A stretch of 64,000 bases of DNA from Larkinella sp965227735 (GTDB lineage Bacteria > Bacteroidota > Bacteroidia > Cytophagales > Spirosomataceae), in contig NZ_OZ245776.1 in NCBI RefSeq assembly GCF_965227735.1, positions 124,001-188,000 of the forward strand, in the 5' to 3' direction. A program made the position numbers and the translations under genes. Shown in pieces: positions 52,150-60,084 of this stretch (its first letter is position 1; every line of letters begins with the position of its first letter). Under the pieces are notes generated by a model. That model did not search any database. It saw only the letters and a program-made list of their open reading frames with translations, and was not told the origin of the DNA.

Positions 52150-52977
52150 CTATACCGGGGGGCCAAAAAGAATATTGACGACCTCGCGGGCGGTTTTCGC
52201 CTTCCGCAGGTCGCGGCCAATCTCGACCCAGACGTGGAAGTTCAGATACACCGGATTATAGGACTCCACCGGTTTGGTCAGGCCGTAGACCGGCACTTCG
52301 TCCTCCTCCTGAAACGTGCCGAACAGGCGGTCCCAGATGATGAGCGATGAGCCAAAATTCTTGTCGAGGTAGCGGTCGTTACTGCCGTGGTGGACCCGGT
52401 GGTGGGAAGGCGTCACAAAGAAAAATTCAAACCAGCGCGGCAATTTGCCGATCATTTCGGTATGAATCCAGAATTGGTACAGCAGGTCGATCTGGTAGCA
52501 CGTCAGGATAACAACCGGGTTAATGCCTGATAACCAGGCTGGTATAAAGAACACCAATTTCAAATGCTGGGTCCACGAATTGCGGAAAGCCGTCGAAAAA
52601 TTCAGGTGTTCGGACGAATGGTGCGTAACGTGCGTAGCCCACCAGACGCGCTGTTTGTGGGCAATCCAGTGCGCTGTATAGTTGCAGAAATCAATCAGCG
52701 CGTAGGCCAGCAGCCAGGTCCACCAGCGGGTTTCGAGCCGCCAGGGCGTGAGGTGATAGAAAAACAATGCCATCCCGAAAACACTGGTTTTCAGAATGGC
52801 ATTGATCAGCAGGCTTCCGGCCCCAATGCCCACCGACGACCAGAAATCGCGGCTTTGATACCGGTGTTCTTCGTCGTGGCGGGTCAGCCAGAACTCCAAA
52901 AGAACGGAGCCAAACACCACCGGGGCGGCATAGGCGGTCAGGGGGAGCAGTTCGTGCTCCAGTTGTTGCAAGTCCAT
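52150..52977 (-). CDS. Sterol desaturase / fatty acid hydroxylase family membrane enzyme
   Basis: A 275-residue integral membrane di-iron enzyme. Histidine boxes are HWIAHKQ, HVTHHSSEH and HRVHHGSN; five or so hydrophobic helices are present. The family inserts hydroxyl groups or double bonds into lipids using O2; bacterial members act on fatty acids, carotenoids or sphingolipid-like lipids. It is a single gene with no pathway neighbours, so the substrate is open. Confidence 0.87.
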   Translation of the reverse strand: MDLQQLEHELLPLTAYAAPVVFGSVLLEFWLTRHDEEHRYQSRDFWSSVGIGAGSLLINAILKTSVFGMALFFYHLTPWRLETRWWTWLLAYALIDFCNYTAHWIAHKQRVWWATHVTHHSSEHLNFSTAFRNSWTQHLKLVFFIPAWLSGINPVVILTCYQIDLLYQFWIHTEMIGKLPRWFEFFFVTPSHHRVHHGSNDRYLDKNFGSSLIIWDRLFGTFQEEDEVPVYGLTKPVESYNPVYLNFHVWVEIGRDLRKAKTAREVVNILFGPPV

Positions 52978-53053
52978 TAGGTCGTTGTTATTTACTGTTC
53001 GACCCTATGACAGTTGTAAAGCTGAATCCCCCTATTTGAAGGTGAAAAAATTA

Positions 53054-53152
53054 ATATCGAATACTGAATGTTGAATGGCGAATAACGAAGTAAGTGCCGA
53101 GATCCAGTGCACTTACTTCGTTATTCGCCATTCAACATTCAGTATTCGATAT
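53054..53152. repeat. 99-bp perfect palindrome
   Basis: Perfect 44-bp arms (53054-53097 and 53109-53152) with an 11-nt loop; an AT-rich extension pairs imperfectly outside. The arms are built of quasi-repeats such as GAATACTGAATGTTGAAT. It lies 21 bp 3' of the stop of the SRPBCC gene. Confidence 0.9.
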
Positions 53153-53173
53153 TCTTTATTTAATACATGCCTA

Positions 53174-53971
53174 TCAAAGCTGTGCGCTTCCCGTCGGCAA
53201 TTCGCTCGGCTGATTCAGCGCGGCTTCAACATCGTCTTTCTCCATGATTTCCTTAAACCGGTACAGGTCTTTTTCGATCATCTGCGAAAATGTCGGGTTA
53301 AAGAGTTTCATGAGCGCGCTACCGATCTGGCCCACGGGTGGCCGGTAGTGGATCGTGGCCAGAATTTCGGTTCCAAAACCGTCTGCCGAATCCCGAAACC
53401 GCACCTCGCCCGCGTTGTCGACCCGGGCACCTTCTACCGATTTCCAGACCAGCCGCTCGTTGGGTGTTTCGTGGATTAGCTGGGCATCCCATTCCACCGT
53501 CCCCAGGGCCTCGGCCACCGCGCCACCCGTCGGTGAAGCCTGGGCAACCCAGTGGGAATGCGTCGAATCCAGTTGACTTACTTCTTTCAGGTGGGACATA
53601 AACCGGGGCAGATTCTCCAGTTTCCGCCAGAATTGATACACCTCTTCGCGGGGTTTGTAAATGGTCATACCGGCTGAAATTTCGATGGGTTTTACCGCCG
53701 TTGCTTCGCCCTGTGCCGTATTGCGGCCCACGGCTTCACTAACAGGGCAATGTCCCGACAACCCCCGGTACGCCAGATAACCACCCGCTGCAGCCAGTAA
53801 CAACCCGCTCAATGATCCGCCTTTCAGGCCAAAGGCCACCAGCAGGGCACCCCCGGCTGTCGACCAAACCCGCTCCTCTTCTCCCACATTGATTCGACTC
53901 GATCCGCTTATTTCCGGTTCGAGTGGTCCGATTCCGGACTGGCCCGAAACCGGTGTTCCTGTATTCGCCAT
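53174..53971 (-). CDS. SRPBCC (polyketide cyclase-like) protein with membrane segment
   Basis: A 265-residue protein with an N-terminal disordered part, a glycine-rich double transmembrane hairpin of the DUF2892 type (about 40-75, GGALLVAFGLKGGSLSGLLL) and a START/SRPBCC domain (about 95-245; YKPREEVYQFWRKLENLPRF). Such proteins bind hydrophobic ligands; no substrate can be named. The ATG at 53971 is preferred over a start 31 codons earlier. Confidence 0.8.
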   Translation of the reverse strand: MANTGTPVSGQSGIGPLEPEISGSSRINVGEEERVWSTAGGALLVAFGLKGGSLSGLLLAAAGGYLAYRGLSGHCPVSEAVGRNTAQGEATAVKPIEISAGMTIYKPREEVYQFWRKLENLPRFMSHLKEVSQLDSTHSHWVAQASPTGGAVAEALGTVEWDAQLIHETPNERLVWKSVEGARVDNAGEVRFRDSADGFGTEILATIHYRPPVGQIGSALMKLFNPTFSQMIEKDLYRFKEIMEKDDVEAALNQPSELPTGSAQL

Positions 53972-54193
53972 ACCTGTATTTTTTTGCGTTTTTGTTTGCA
54001 GGATAACCCGATCCGGGGACAGATGTTTGGAAATATGAGGGATTGGCCTTACCCGATAGTTCAAAGAATGGACGCGGACAGGGTTCCTGGCGATCGGCCT
54101 TTGATTTGTGCGATTAAATGATTAACTATGATTTCTTGTTGACAATTGCCGTCAATGAGGATCTTTTACATCTACACACATAAATTTTTGAAC

Positions 54194-54310
54194 ATGGGAA
54201 AAGGAGATGTTAAAACCAAACGTGGTAAAATCTGGCGCGGTTCGTACGGCGTAACACGCCCCAAGCTGAAGGATCAAAGAGGAAAAATAGACAAAGTTGT
54301 TAAGGAATAG
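54194..54310 (+). CDS. 30S ribosomal protein THX
   Basis: A 38-residue highly basic peptide, MGKGDVKTKRGKIWRGSYG and onward, matching the THX family that sits in the head of the 30S subunit and stabilises rRNA. The KxKRGKIxxGxYGxxRP pattern is diagnostic, and the ATG at 54194 is the only one that fits. It is followed by a strong terminator, indicating a monocistronic unit. Confidence 0.9.
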   Translation: MGKGDVKTKRGKIWRGSYGVTRPKLKDQRGKIDKVVKE

Positions 54311-54321
54311 CCCGCTATTTT

Positions 54322-54365
54322 CCACAAAAAAGCCCCGCCAGATGACCTGCGGGGCTTTTTTGTGG
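54322..54365 (+). terminator. Rho-independent terminator of THX
   Basis: CCACAAAAAAGCCCCGC pairs with GCGGGGCTTTTTTGTGG, a 17-bp stem ending in a T run. Confidence 0.92.
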
Positions 54366-54406
54366 TATACCTTTTGCGGCAATTTACCCGAACTCTGCAT
54401 CCTGCC

Positions 54407-56356
54407 ATGGCCAAAAATAAACCGACCGGACAACGGACCAACCCGTCGCGTTCACAGGCGTTACCTGCCTCTTCTTCCTTAAAACCGACCCAGCCAGTAC
54501 CACCCGCGCTGGCGATAAAGGGCTACCAAACCTACCTCTGGCTCCCGCTGCTGCTGCTAACGGTTTTCATCGCCTACGCTTTTGGATTCAGCAATGGGTT
54601 TGTCGACTGGGATGATTCGGAATATGTATTCGGAAATCCGTACGTTCTGGAACCCACCGCCGATCACGTCCGGACGTTGTTCAAGTCGGTGGTTGCGCTG
54701 AATTACCACCCGCTGACGATGTTGTCTCTGGCCGCCAACTCGGCTTTTTTCGGGCCGGAAGCCACGTCCTTTATTGTTACCAACACGGCAATGCATCTTC
54801 TCAATACGTTCCTGGTTTTCGGTTTTGCGTATCAATTAAGTCATAAAAATCAGTGGGTTGCGCTGTTTGTGGCCGCAGTTTGGGGACTACATCCGATGCA
54901 CGTCGAATCGGTCATCTGGGTGTCGGAACGGAAAGATGTCCTCTACACGTTTTTCTTCCTGTCGGCCTGTCTGACCTACCTCCGCTACCGGATTTCAGGG
55001 TCAAAATTCTGGTTATTTCTAACGTTTTTGTTGTTTGTAGCATCATGTATGGCGAAGGCGATGGCGGTCGTACTGCCTTTTGTCCTTCTGCTGATCGATT
55101 ATTGGAAAGCGGGCGATCAAAGCCTTAAAAAGACCTTTCAACCGGCGGTTTTAGTTGAAAAACTCCCGTTTCTGCTGGTAGCGGTTTTCGTGGGTCTGGT
55201 GGCAACCAACGTGCAGGCCGGGGGTGATTTTCACGGCTGGCTGCTTCGGATTGCGGAAAAAAAAGACGCCGTCGGGCAGGAACCCTTTGCCGCCCGCTGG
55301 CTGGTCTACGGCAGCTACGGTTTTCTGATGTACCTCATCAAACTCATTGCCCCCTTTCGGTTGTCGGCTTTTTATCCCTATCCCGAAAACGTCCGGAACA
55401 TCGAGCCGCAACACTGGCTGGGACCGGTGGCTTTTCTCATTGTGATTGGTTTCACTATTTGGCAATTGCTGAAGGCAAAAAACGAGCGGCAACGGCTGGT
55501 GGTTTTTGGTATCGTTTTTTTCCTGATTACTATTTTCCTCGTTCTGCAATTCATGACCGTCGGAGCCGCCATCATGGCCGACCGATACAGCTACCTCTCC
55601 TATTTTGGCCTGATCTTTCTGATTGTATATGGATTATACCTGCTGACGGGCGAATCGCCTTCCCGGTTCCGGCTGGCTACCATCGGTTTAAGCGTCTTTA
55701 CCGCCTTGTGTTTTTACCGGACGGTTCAACAGGTGAAAGTCTGGAAAAACACCGAAACGCTCTGGCTCCATGCGCTTCAATATTACCCTGACAACGACCA
55801 GATGCGTGAGGGTCTGGGTGATTATTATGGCAAAAATAACCGCATCGACGAAGCCATGCAGCAATTCAAGGCAGCCGTGGAGAACGGCAGCAACCGCTAC
55901 CATTGCTTCGAAGGGTTGGGCAATGCTTATGGACTGAAAAATGACTTTCCAAAAGCGCTGGAAATGTATAACCAGGCCATCCGGATGGATTCGACCAAGA
56001 GCGATGTGTATTATAACCGGGGACTGACCTACAACAAAACCAGTCGTTTCCAGGAAGCCCTGCGCGACTTCAACAAAGCCCTGGAGCTGGCACCCGGCAA
56101 AGATTCGGTGGTGCTGACGGCGCGCGGTTTTACGTATCTGCAACTTAAACAATACAAAGAATCCCTGGCTGATTACGAACGGTATCTGCGTTACAAACCC
56201 AGGGATCCGACGGCGTTGCACAACCGGGGTGTCGACCGGTTTTACCTCGGCGACCGCGCCGGAGCTTTAGCTGACATCCGCCGGGCCGTAGCGCTGAAAC
56301 CGGATTACGAAGAAGCAAAGAATAACCTCCGGCAATTGGAACAGGCGGGGCAATAG
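54407..56356 (+). CDS. TMTC-like membrane protein with TPR repeats
   Basis: A 649-residue protein with about ten to twelve transmembrane helices (about 45-410) and four TPR units at the C-terminus (about 465-645). Motifs of GT-C glycosyltransferases of the TMTC/DUF1736 type are present: WDDSEYV near the first periplasmic loop, NYHPLTMLSL, and HPMHVESVIWVSERKD. Eukaryotic TMTCs are O-mannosyltransferases; bacterial relatives may glycosylate secreted proteins, which fits Bacteroidota O-glycosylation, but this is inference. The ATG at 54407 follows the THX terminator; an earlier in-frame start lies within that terminator and is rejected. Confidence 0.82.
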   Translation: MAKNKPTGQRTNPSRSQALPASSSLKPTQPVPPALAIKGYQTYLWLPLLLLTVFIAYAFGFSNGFVDWDDSEYVFGNPYVLEPTADHVRTLFKSVVALNYHPLTMLSLAANSAFFGPEATSFIVTNTAMHLLNTFLVFGFAYQLSHKNQWVALFVAAVWGLHPMHVESVIWVSERKDVLYTFFFLSACLTYLRYRISGSKFWLFLTFLLFVASCMAKAMAVVLPFVLLLIDYWKAGDQSLKKTFQPAVLVEKLPFLLVAVFVGLVATNVQAGGDFHGWLLRIAEKKDAVGQEPFAARWLVYGSYGFLMYLIKLIAPFRLSAFYPYPENVRNIEPQHWLGPVAFLIVIGFTIWQLLKAKNERQRLVVFGIVFFLITIFLVLQFMTVGAAIMADRYSYLSYFGLIFLIVYGLYLLTGESPSRFRLATIGLSVFTALCFYRTVQQVKVWKNTETLWLHALQYYPDNDQMREGLGDYYGKNNRIDEAMQQFKAAVENGSNRYHCFEGLGNAYGLKNDFPKALEMYNQAIRMDSTKSDVYYNRGLTYNKTSRFQEALRDFNKALELAPGKDSVVLTARGFTYLQLKQYKESLADYERYLRYKPRDPTALHNRGVDRFYLGDRAGALADIRRAVALKPDYEEAKNNLRQLEQAGQ

Positions 56357-56399
56357 CCGTTTTTTGGTATATTTACGCTCCGCTAATTACACGAACTTT

Positions 56400-56972
56400 A
56401 TGGGTAAATTTCACGATGCCATCAAGTCTCCTCACCAGACTTTCATCAAAAAACAACGCATTTTTTTCGTCAGCACCGCCCCGCTGAGTGGCGATGGTCG
56501 CATCAATCTCTCGCCCAAAGGACTGGACTGTTTTCGCGTATTGTCGGACAACCAGGTGGGCTATATGGATCTCATCAGCAGTGGCAACGAAACCTCCGCC
56601 CACACCCTGGAAAATGGCCGCATCACGATCATGTTCTGCTCATTTGAAGGTCCGCCCCTGATTTTGCGGCTGTACGGCAAAGGGCGTACGGTTTTGCCCG
56701 GTTCGGAAGAGTGGGCGGTCTATGCTCCAAATTTCACGATTTACCCGAGTACCCGCCAACTGATCCTGGCCGATATCGACCTGGTGCAAACTTCCTGCGG
56801 ATTTGGCGTACCCTTGTTCGATTACGCCGGTGAGCGCGACATCCACTTTGAGTGGGCTGAGAAAACCGGCAAAAAAGGACTTGAGGATTATGTTATCGAA
56901 AAAAATCTGACGAGCCTCGACGGTTTGCCGACCAGCATTGGACTGGAAAGAACGGAATCATTACGGCACTAA
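56400..56972 (+). CDS. Pyridoxamine 5'-phosphate oxidase family protein
   Basis: A 190-residue split-barrel flavin-binding protein. FIKKQRIFFVSTAPLSGDG and RINLSPKGLDCFRVL are typical of the PPOX-like group common in Bacteroidota. True PNP oxidases have additional C-terminal motifs absent here, so it more likely uses FMN or F420 in an unknown reduction. The ATG at 56400 is preferred over a start 12 codons earlier. It overlaps the convergent T9SS gene by 12 bp. Confidence 0.82.
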   Translation: MGKFHDAIKSPHQTFIKKQRIFFVSTAPLSGDGRINLSPKGLDCFRVLSDNQVGYMDLISSGNETSAHTLENGRITIMFCSFEGPPLILRLYGKGRTVLPGSEEWAVYAPNFTIYPSTRQLILADIDLVQTSCGFGVPLFDYAGERDIHFEWAEKTGKKGLEDYVIEKNLTSLDGLPTSIGLERTESLRH

Positions 56973-58148
56973 CACCACGAAACCCCGTTTTTGCCACCGC
57001 CTGCCATCCGGTTTTTCCTGATCCAGCCAGTACGAGTAGGTTCCCGGCGAAACGGTTCTCCCCTGTTGTTTACCATCCCAACCGGTTAGGGCATCATCCG
57101 TCGAAAAAACCACCTCGCCCCAGCGATTGAAAATCGTCAGCGTTGCCTTTCCGCTCAAAAGCCCCTGAAGCTGCCACTGATCGTTGATGCCATCGGCGTT
57201 GGGACTGAACGCGTCGGGCATGAACACCGTCGAGTCGGGAACCGGAGCGGGTTTGGGTGGTTTAGGGGGCGTATAACACACCTCGGCGGAAGGCGCAGCC
57301 TGTAAACAGGTATCGGCGAGAATGAGTCGAAAACAAACCGCCACCGTCGTATCCGCATCCAAACGGACCGTTGCATTCACTGCGTCCGAGCGATGGCTGG
57401 TTTGGACGTAGGTTCCGCCGGGCGACCGCTGTTCAATCCGGAAGCGGTTGCCGCCGGGATTGCTGATGGTCAGGTCGATCGAATGGGCACCGACGGCCTG
57501 CACCTGGTCGATGACGGGCGTAATGGCTTTCGTATCGGGCCGGAAAGAAACCCGGGTCGTGCCGCCACAATTGCCGTAGAGATGCACTCCCCGAACGGAA
57601 ATAAAACGCTGGCTATCATTGGCGTAGGTATGAACCCCAACGGGAGACACACCACCAAGCTGCTCCTGCGTCCCATCGCCCCAATCGATCCGGTACCAGT
57701 CGTATTGATACTCCGCCGACTTCGGAATGGTGACCATCACCCGCGTTTGGCAGCCCGTCACCACCAGTTCGGGCGGCAGCGTGTCGTACACCTGAACAAT
57801 GGCGCACACCCGAAGCTGGCGTCCGTCCTGTTCCGAATATTGCAGAACCCGGAATAGTCCGGGCTTTCGATAGGTAAAAACCGAATCCCTGATCAAGTCC
57901 GAATCTTTTACCGCTCCTCCCTGATAATCATACACATACCGAACGTTCGTCACATTTCGGAGGCCGCTTGTGGCCGTAATTTTCAGAGGCATGCAACCAA
58001 TGCCGGGGCTGATCTGAAGCGAACCCGTAAACTGACCGGCTGTAGGCGTACACTGATCCGGCTGGGCGAGGCTGAAGCGGAAAATGAAAAGAAAGAATAC
58101 AAGGAAGAGAATCCCGGAACGATGCGTTACGGCTTTAGCGAGATTCAT
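56961..58148 (-). CDS. Secreted protein with T9SS type B (gliding-motility-type) sorting domain
   Basis: A 395-residue protein: signal peptide (ending FSLAQ), PKD- and Ig-like beta domains (about 45-290) with conserved Cys, then a Pro-rich linker and a type B C-terminal domain (about 310-395). The latter is shown by FMPDAFSPNADGINDQW, LTIFNRWGEVVFST and WDGKQQG. It would be exported by T9SS and attached to the surface. No catalytic module is visible, so a structural or adhesive role is likely. Confidence 0.88.
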   Translation of the reverse strand: MNLAKAVTHRSGILFLVFFLFIFRFSLAQPDQCTPTAGQFTGSLQISPGIGCMPLKITATSGLRNVTNVRYVYDYQGGAVKDSDLIRDSVFTYRKPGLFRVLQYSEQDGRQLRVCAIVQVYDTLPPELVVTGCQTRVMVTIPKSAEYQYDWYRIDWGDGTQEQLGGVSPVGVHTYANDSQRFISVRGVHLYGNCGGTTRVSFRPDTKAITPVIDQVQAVGAHSIDLTISNPGGNRFRIEQRSPGGTYVQTSHRSDAVNATVRLDADTTVAVCFRLILADTCLQAAPSAEVCYTPPKPPKPAPVPDSTVFMPDAFSPNADGINDQWQLQGLLSGKATLTIFNRWGEVVFSTDDALTGWDGKQQGRTVSPGTYSYWLDQEKPDGRRWQKRGFVVLVP

Positions 58149-58165
58149 CGGTCGGGTGGTTTACA

Positions 58166-59257
58166 CTAGGTCAACTTCACCGATTGGCCGGATTTGGCCG
58201 CCCGATAAATCGCTTCCACAATCCGGATGTCGCGCAATCCTTCTTCGCCGGGGGCAATCAAGGGTTTGTTGTTCATGATGGCGTCGGCATCGTCGTCCAT
58301 CTGCATGGCCTGCTGGCGGGGAACGTCGTAGGGATGTTTGATTTTCACCCCACCCGATGCTTCACCCGTCTGACCGTTGTAGGCCGAATACGGTTCCATT
58401 TTCAGAAACCCTTTTTCACCCGTCACGTGCAGGAAATTCATATTGATCCCGAAGCTGGTCTGAACTGCTGCCCGCGCCCCGCTCGGAAACACGAGTTGGG
58501 CCATTGTGGTCTCGTCCAGGCCGTTTTTGTAGATTTCAGGACGAGTCGTATATTGCTGGGCGGTCACCGAAATCGGTTCTTCGCCCGTTGCCAGCCGCGC
58601 GCCCTGCAACACATAAACGCCCATGTCGTACATCACGCCCCCGCCCATTTCCTTTTTCTGCTTCCAGTGCGTGGTGCGGTTGTCGTTGTAGCCCGCCGAA
58701 CAGCTCACCATCTTGATCTTGCCGATTTTGCCGTCACGCAGAAACTTGATGTATTCCTGCGTATTCGGTTCGTGCTGCAGTCGATAACCAACGGCCAGCG
58801 AGCGTTTGTTCTGCTTGCAGGCGTTGATCATATCCTGGCACTCCTTTTCCGTCATGGCCATCGGTTTTTCCACCCAAACGTGTTTGCCCGCTTTGGCCGC
58901 CCGGATCACATACTCGCGGTGCATGGATGGGGGTAAAATCACATAGACAACATCGATGTCCGGGTTATCGGCGATTTTGTCGAAGTTCTGGTAGTTGTAC
59001 ACATTCTTTTCGGGAATGTTGTACTTCTTTGCCCAGGTCTCGGCTTTCGAAGGAGTTCCGGTTACAATACCGGCCAGATAGCAATTTTTGGTCAGTTGCA
59101 AAGCCGGCGCAATCAGGTCGGTACTGTAATAGCCCAGGCCCACCAGTGCCACACCCAGCCGGTCTTTTTTGGGCGACTGTGCAATGGTCAGGGGCGAAAA
59201 CGCCAGTGAAGAAGCAATCAAACCAGTTTGTTGCAGAAAAATCCGTCGAGTAGCCAT
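58166..59257 (-). CDS. Tat-exported Gfo/Idh/MocA oxidoreductase (glucose-fructose oxidoreductase-like)
   Basis: A 363-residue NAD(P)-dependent oxidoreductase with a twin-arginine signal (TRRIFLQQ to about residue 27), Rossmann motif VALVGLGYYSTD and EKPMAMTEKE with the catalytic Lys. It resembles periplasmic glucose-fructose oxidoreductases. It is the third gene of a same-strand set with a GMC enzyme and a gluconate-2-dehydrogenase-subunit-3-like protein, pointing to sugar oxidation in the periplasm. A degenerate palindrome separates it from the previous gene. Confidence 0.87.
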   Translation of the reverse strand: MATRRIFLQQTGLIASSLAFSPLTIAQSPKKDRLGVALVGLGYYSTDLIAPALQLTKNCYLAGIVTGTPSKAETWAKKYNIPEKNVYNYQNFDKIADNPDIDVVYVILPPSMHREYVIRAAKAGKHVWVEKPMAMTEKECQDMINACKQNKRSLAVGYRLQHEPNTQEYIKFLRDGKIGKIKMVSCSAGYNDNRTTHWKQKKEMGGGVMYDMGVYVLQGARLATGEEPISVTAQQYTTRPEIYKNGLDETTMAQLVFPSGARAAVQTSFGINMNFLHVTGEKGFLKMEPYSAYNGQTGEASGGVKIKHPYDVPRQQAMQMDDDADAIMNNKPLIAPGEEGLRDIRIVEAIYRAAKSGQSVKLT

Positions 59258-59275
59258 AAGGGAATGATGAGTTAC

Positions 59276-59341
59276 GAATGATGAACGATGAAGATGAGGG
59301 CGGTATGGAGATTGCTACAGCCCGTTCATCGTCCATCATTC
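59276..59341. repeat. Degenerate palindrome
   Basis: GAATGATGAACGATGAA (59276-59292) pairs with 59325-59341 with one mismatch around a 32-nt loop; outer ATGATGA units pair with a gap. It lies 5 bp 3' of the stop at 59347 and looks like a decayed member of the long palindromes. Confidence 0.7.
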
Positions 59342-59346
59342 ATCAT

Positions 59347-59973
59347 TTATTCGTCGTAGCTTAAATTGTATTGCTTCAACACATCAGCCGGAACGCCCTC
59401 CCACTGGTTGGGCGTGTTGCCGACGTAGCCGAGGTCTTTGATACCCATCTGGCTGGTGAAAAAACCGGTGGCGACAAACCCGCGCATCATGTTGAAAAAC
59501 GCGACGCCCTGCGACATTTCCGGCTTGGCTTTGCCCGGGTAGGCGATTTCGTCTACGATTTCGATTTGCTGGGCTTTCAGACAATCAGCAAACTTCTTGC
59601 CAAACCGCTTCGTACACACGTTGTCGAGCCAGCGAAGGCCACCCCGCATCGGCGTCTGCCACTGCGGCTGGTCTTTCATCATAAACTCGATAAACGCCGG
59701 GGTCCCTGCCTGCGACGCACTGCCGGATTTGGCATCGGCCGGGATAATGATATCCCCCAATACCGTGACGGTTTTCAGTTCGTGGGGTGTAAAAAACTTG
59801 TCGGCATTCAGTTTGGCATCGCGCTCCGCTTCAAATTTCTGACGACCACCGGGGATTTTCGCCGGTTTGACATCGGGAGGCAGGATGGATTCAGCAGCGG
59901 AAATCTGCGGATTCAAACCGGCAAATCCAAGGCTGCTGAGGGTTATGGCTTTGAGAGAATCTCTACGTTTCAT
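59347..59973 (-). CDS. Gluconate 2-dehydrogenase subunit 3-like protein, exported
   Basis: A 208-residue protein with an apparent twin-arginine signal (KRRDSLKA to about residue 27) and the subunit-3 domain (about 55-195: FFTPHELKTVTVLGDIIIP, WQTPMRGGLRWLDNV, FFNMMRGFVATGFFTS). The family's small subunit chaperones and exports the FAD-bearing GMC subunit. Its partner is directly upstream at 60085. The cytochrome c subunit found in classical complexes is not present in the window. Confidence 0.88.
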   Translation of the reverse strand: MKRRDSLKAITLSSLGFAGLNPQISAAESILPPDVKPAKIPGGRQKFEAERDAKLNADKFFTPHELKTVTVLGDIIIPADAKSGSASQAGTPAFIEFMMKDQPQWQTPMRGGLRWLDNVCTKRFGKKFADCLKAQQIEIVDEIAYPGKAKPEMSQGVAFFNMMRGFVATGFFTSQMGIKDLGYVGNTPNQWEGVPADVLKQYNLSYDE

Positions 59974-59988
59974 ATTTATGCGGGTTTA

Positions 59989-60073
59989 CGGTTTACGGTT
60001 TTCAGTTTACGGTTGGCTGACGCATTCATTTCATGTGTGCGTCAGCCAACCGTAAACTGAAAACCGTAAACCG
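59989..60073. repeat. 85-bp perfect palindrome
   Basis: Perfect 36-bp arms (59989-60024 and 60038-60073) and a 13-nt loop. The arms contain the phrase GTTTACGGTTTTCAGTTTACGG. It begins 11 bp 3' of the GMC stop and ends 15 bp before the next gene's start codon, within the operon. Confidence 0.92.
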
Positions 60074-60084
60074 ACTACCATAAA

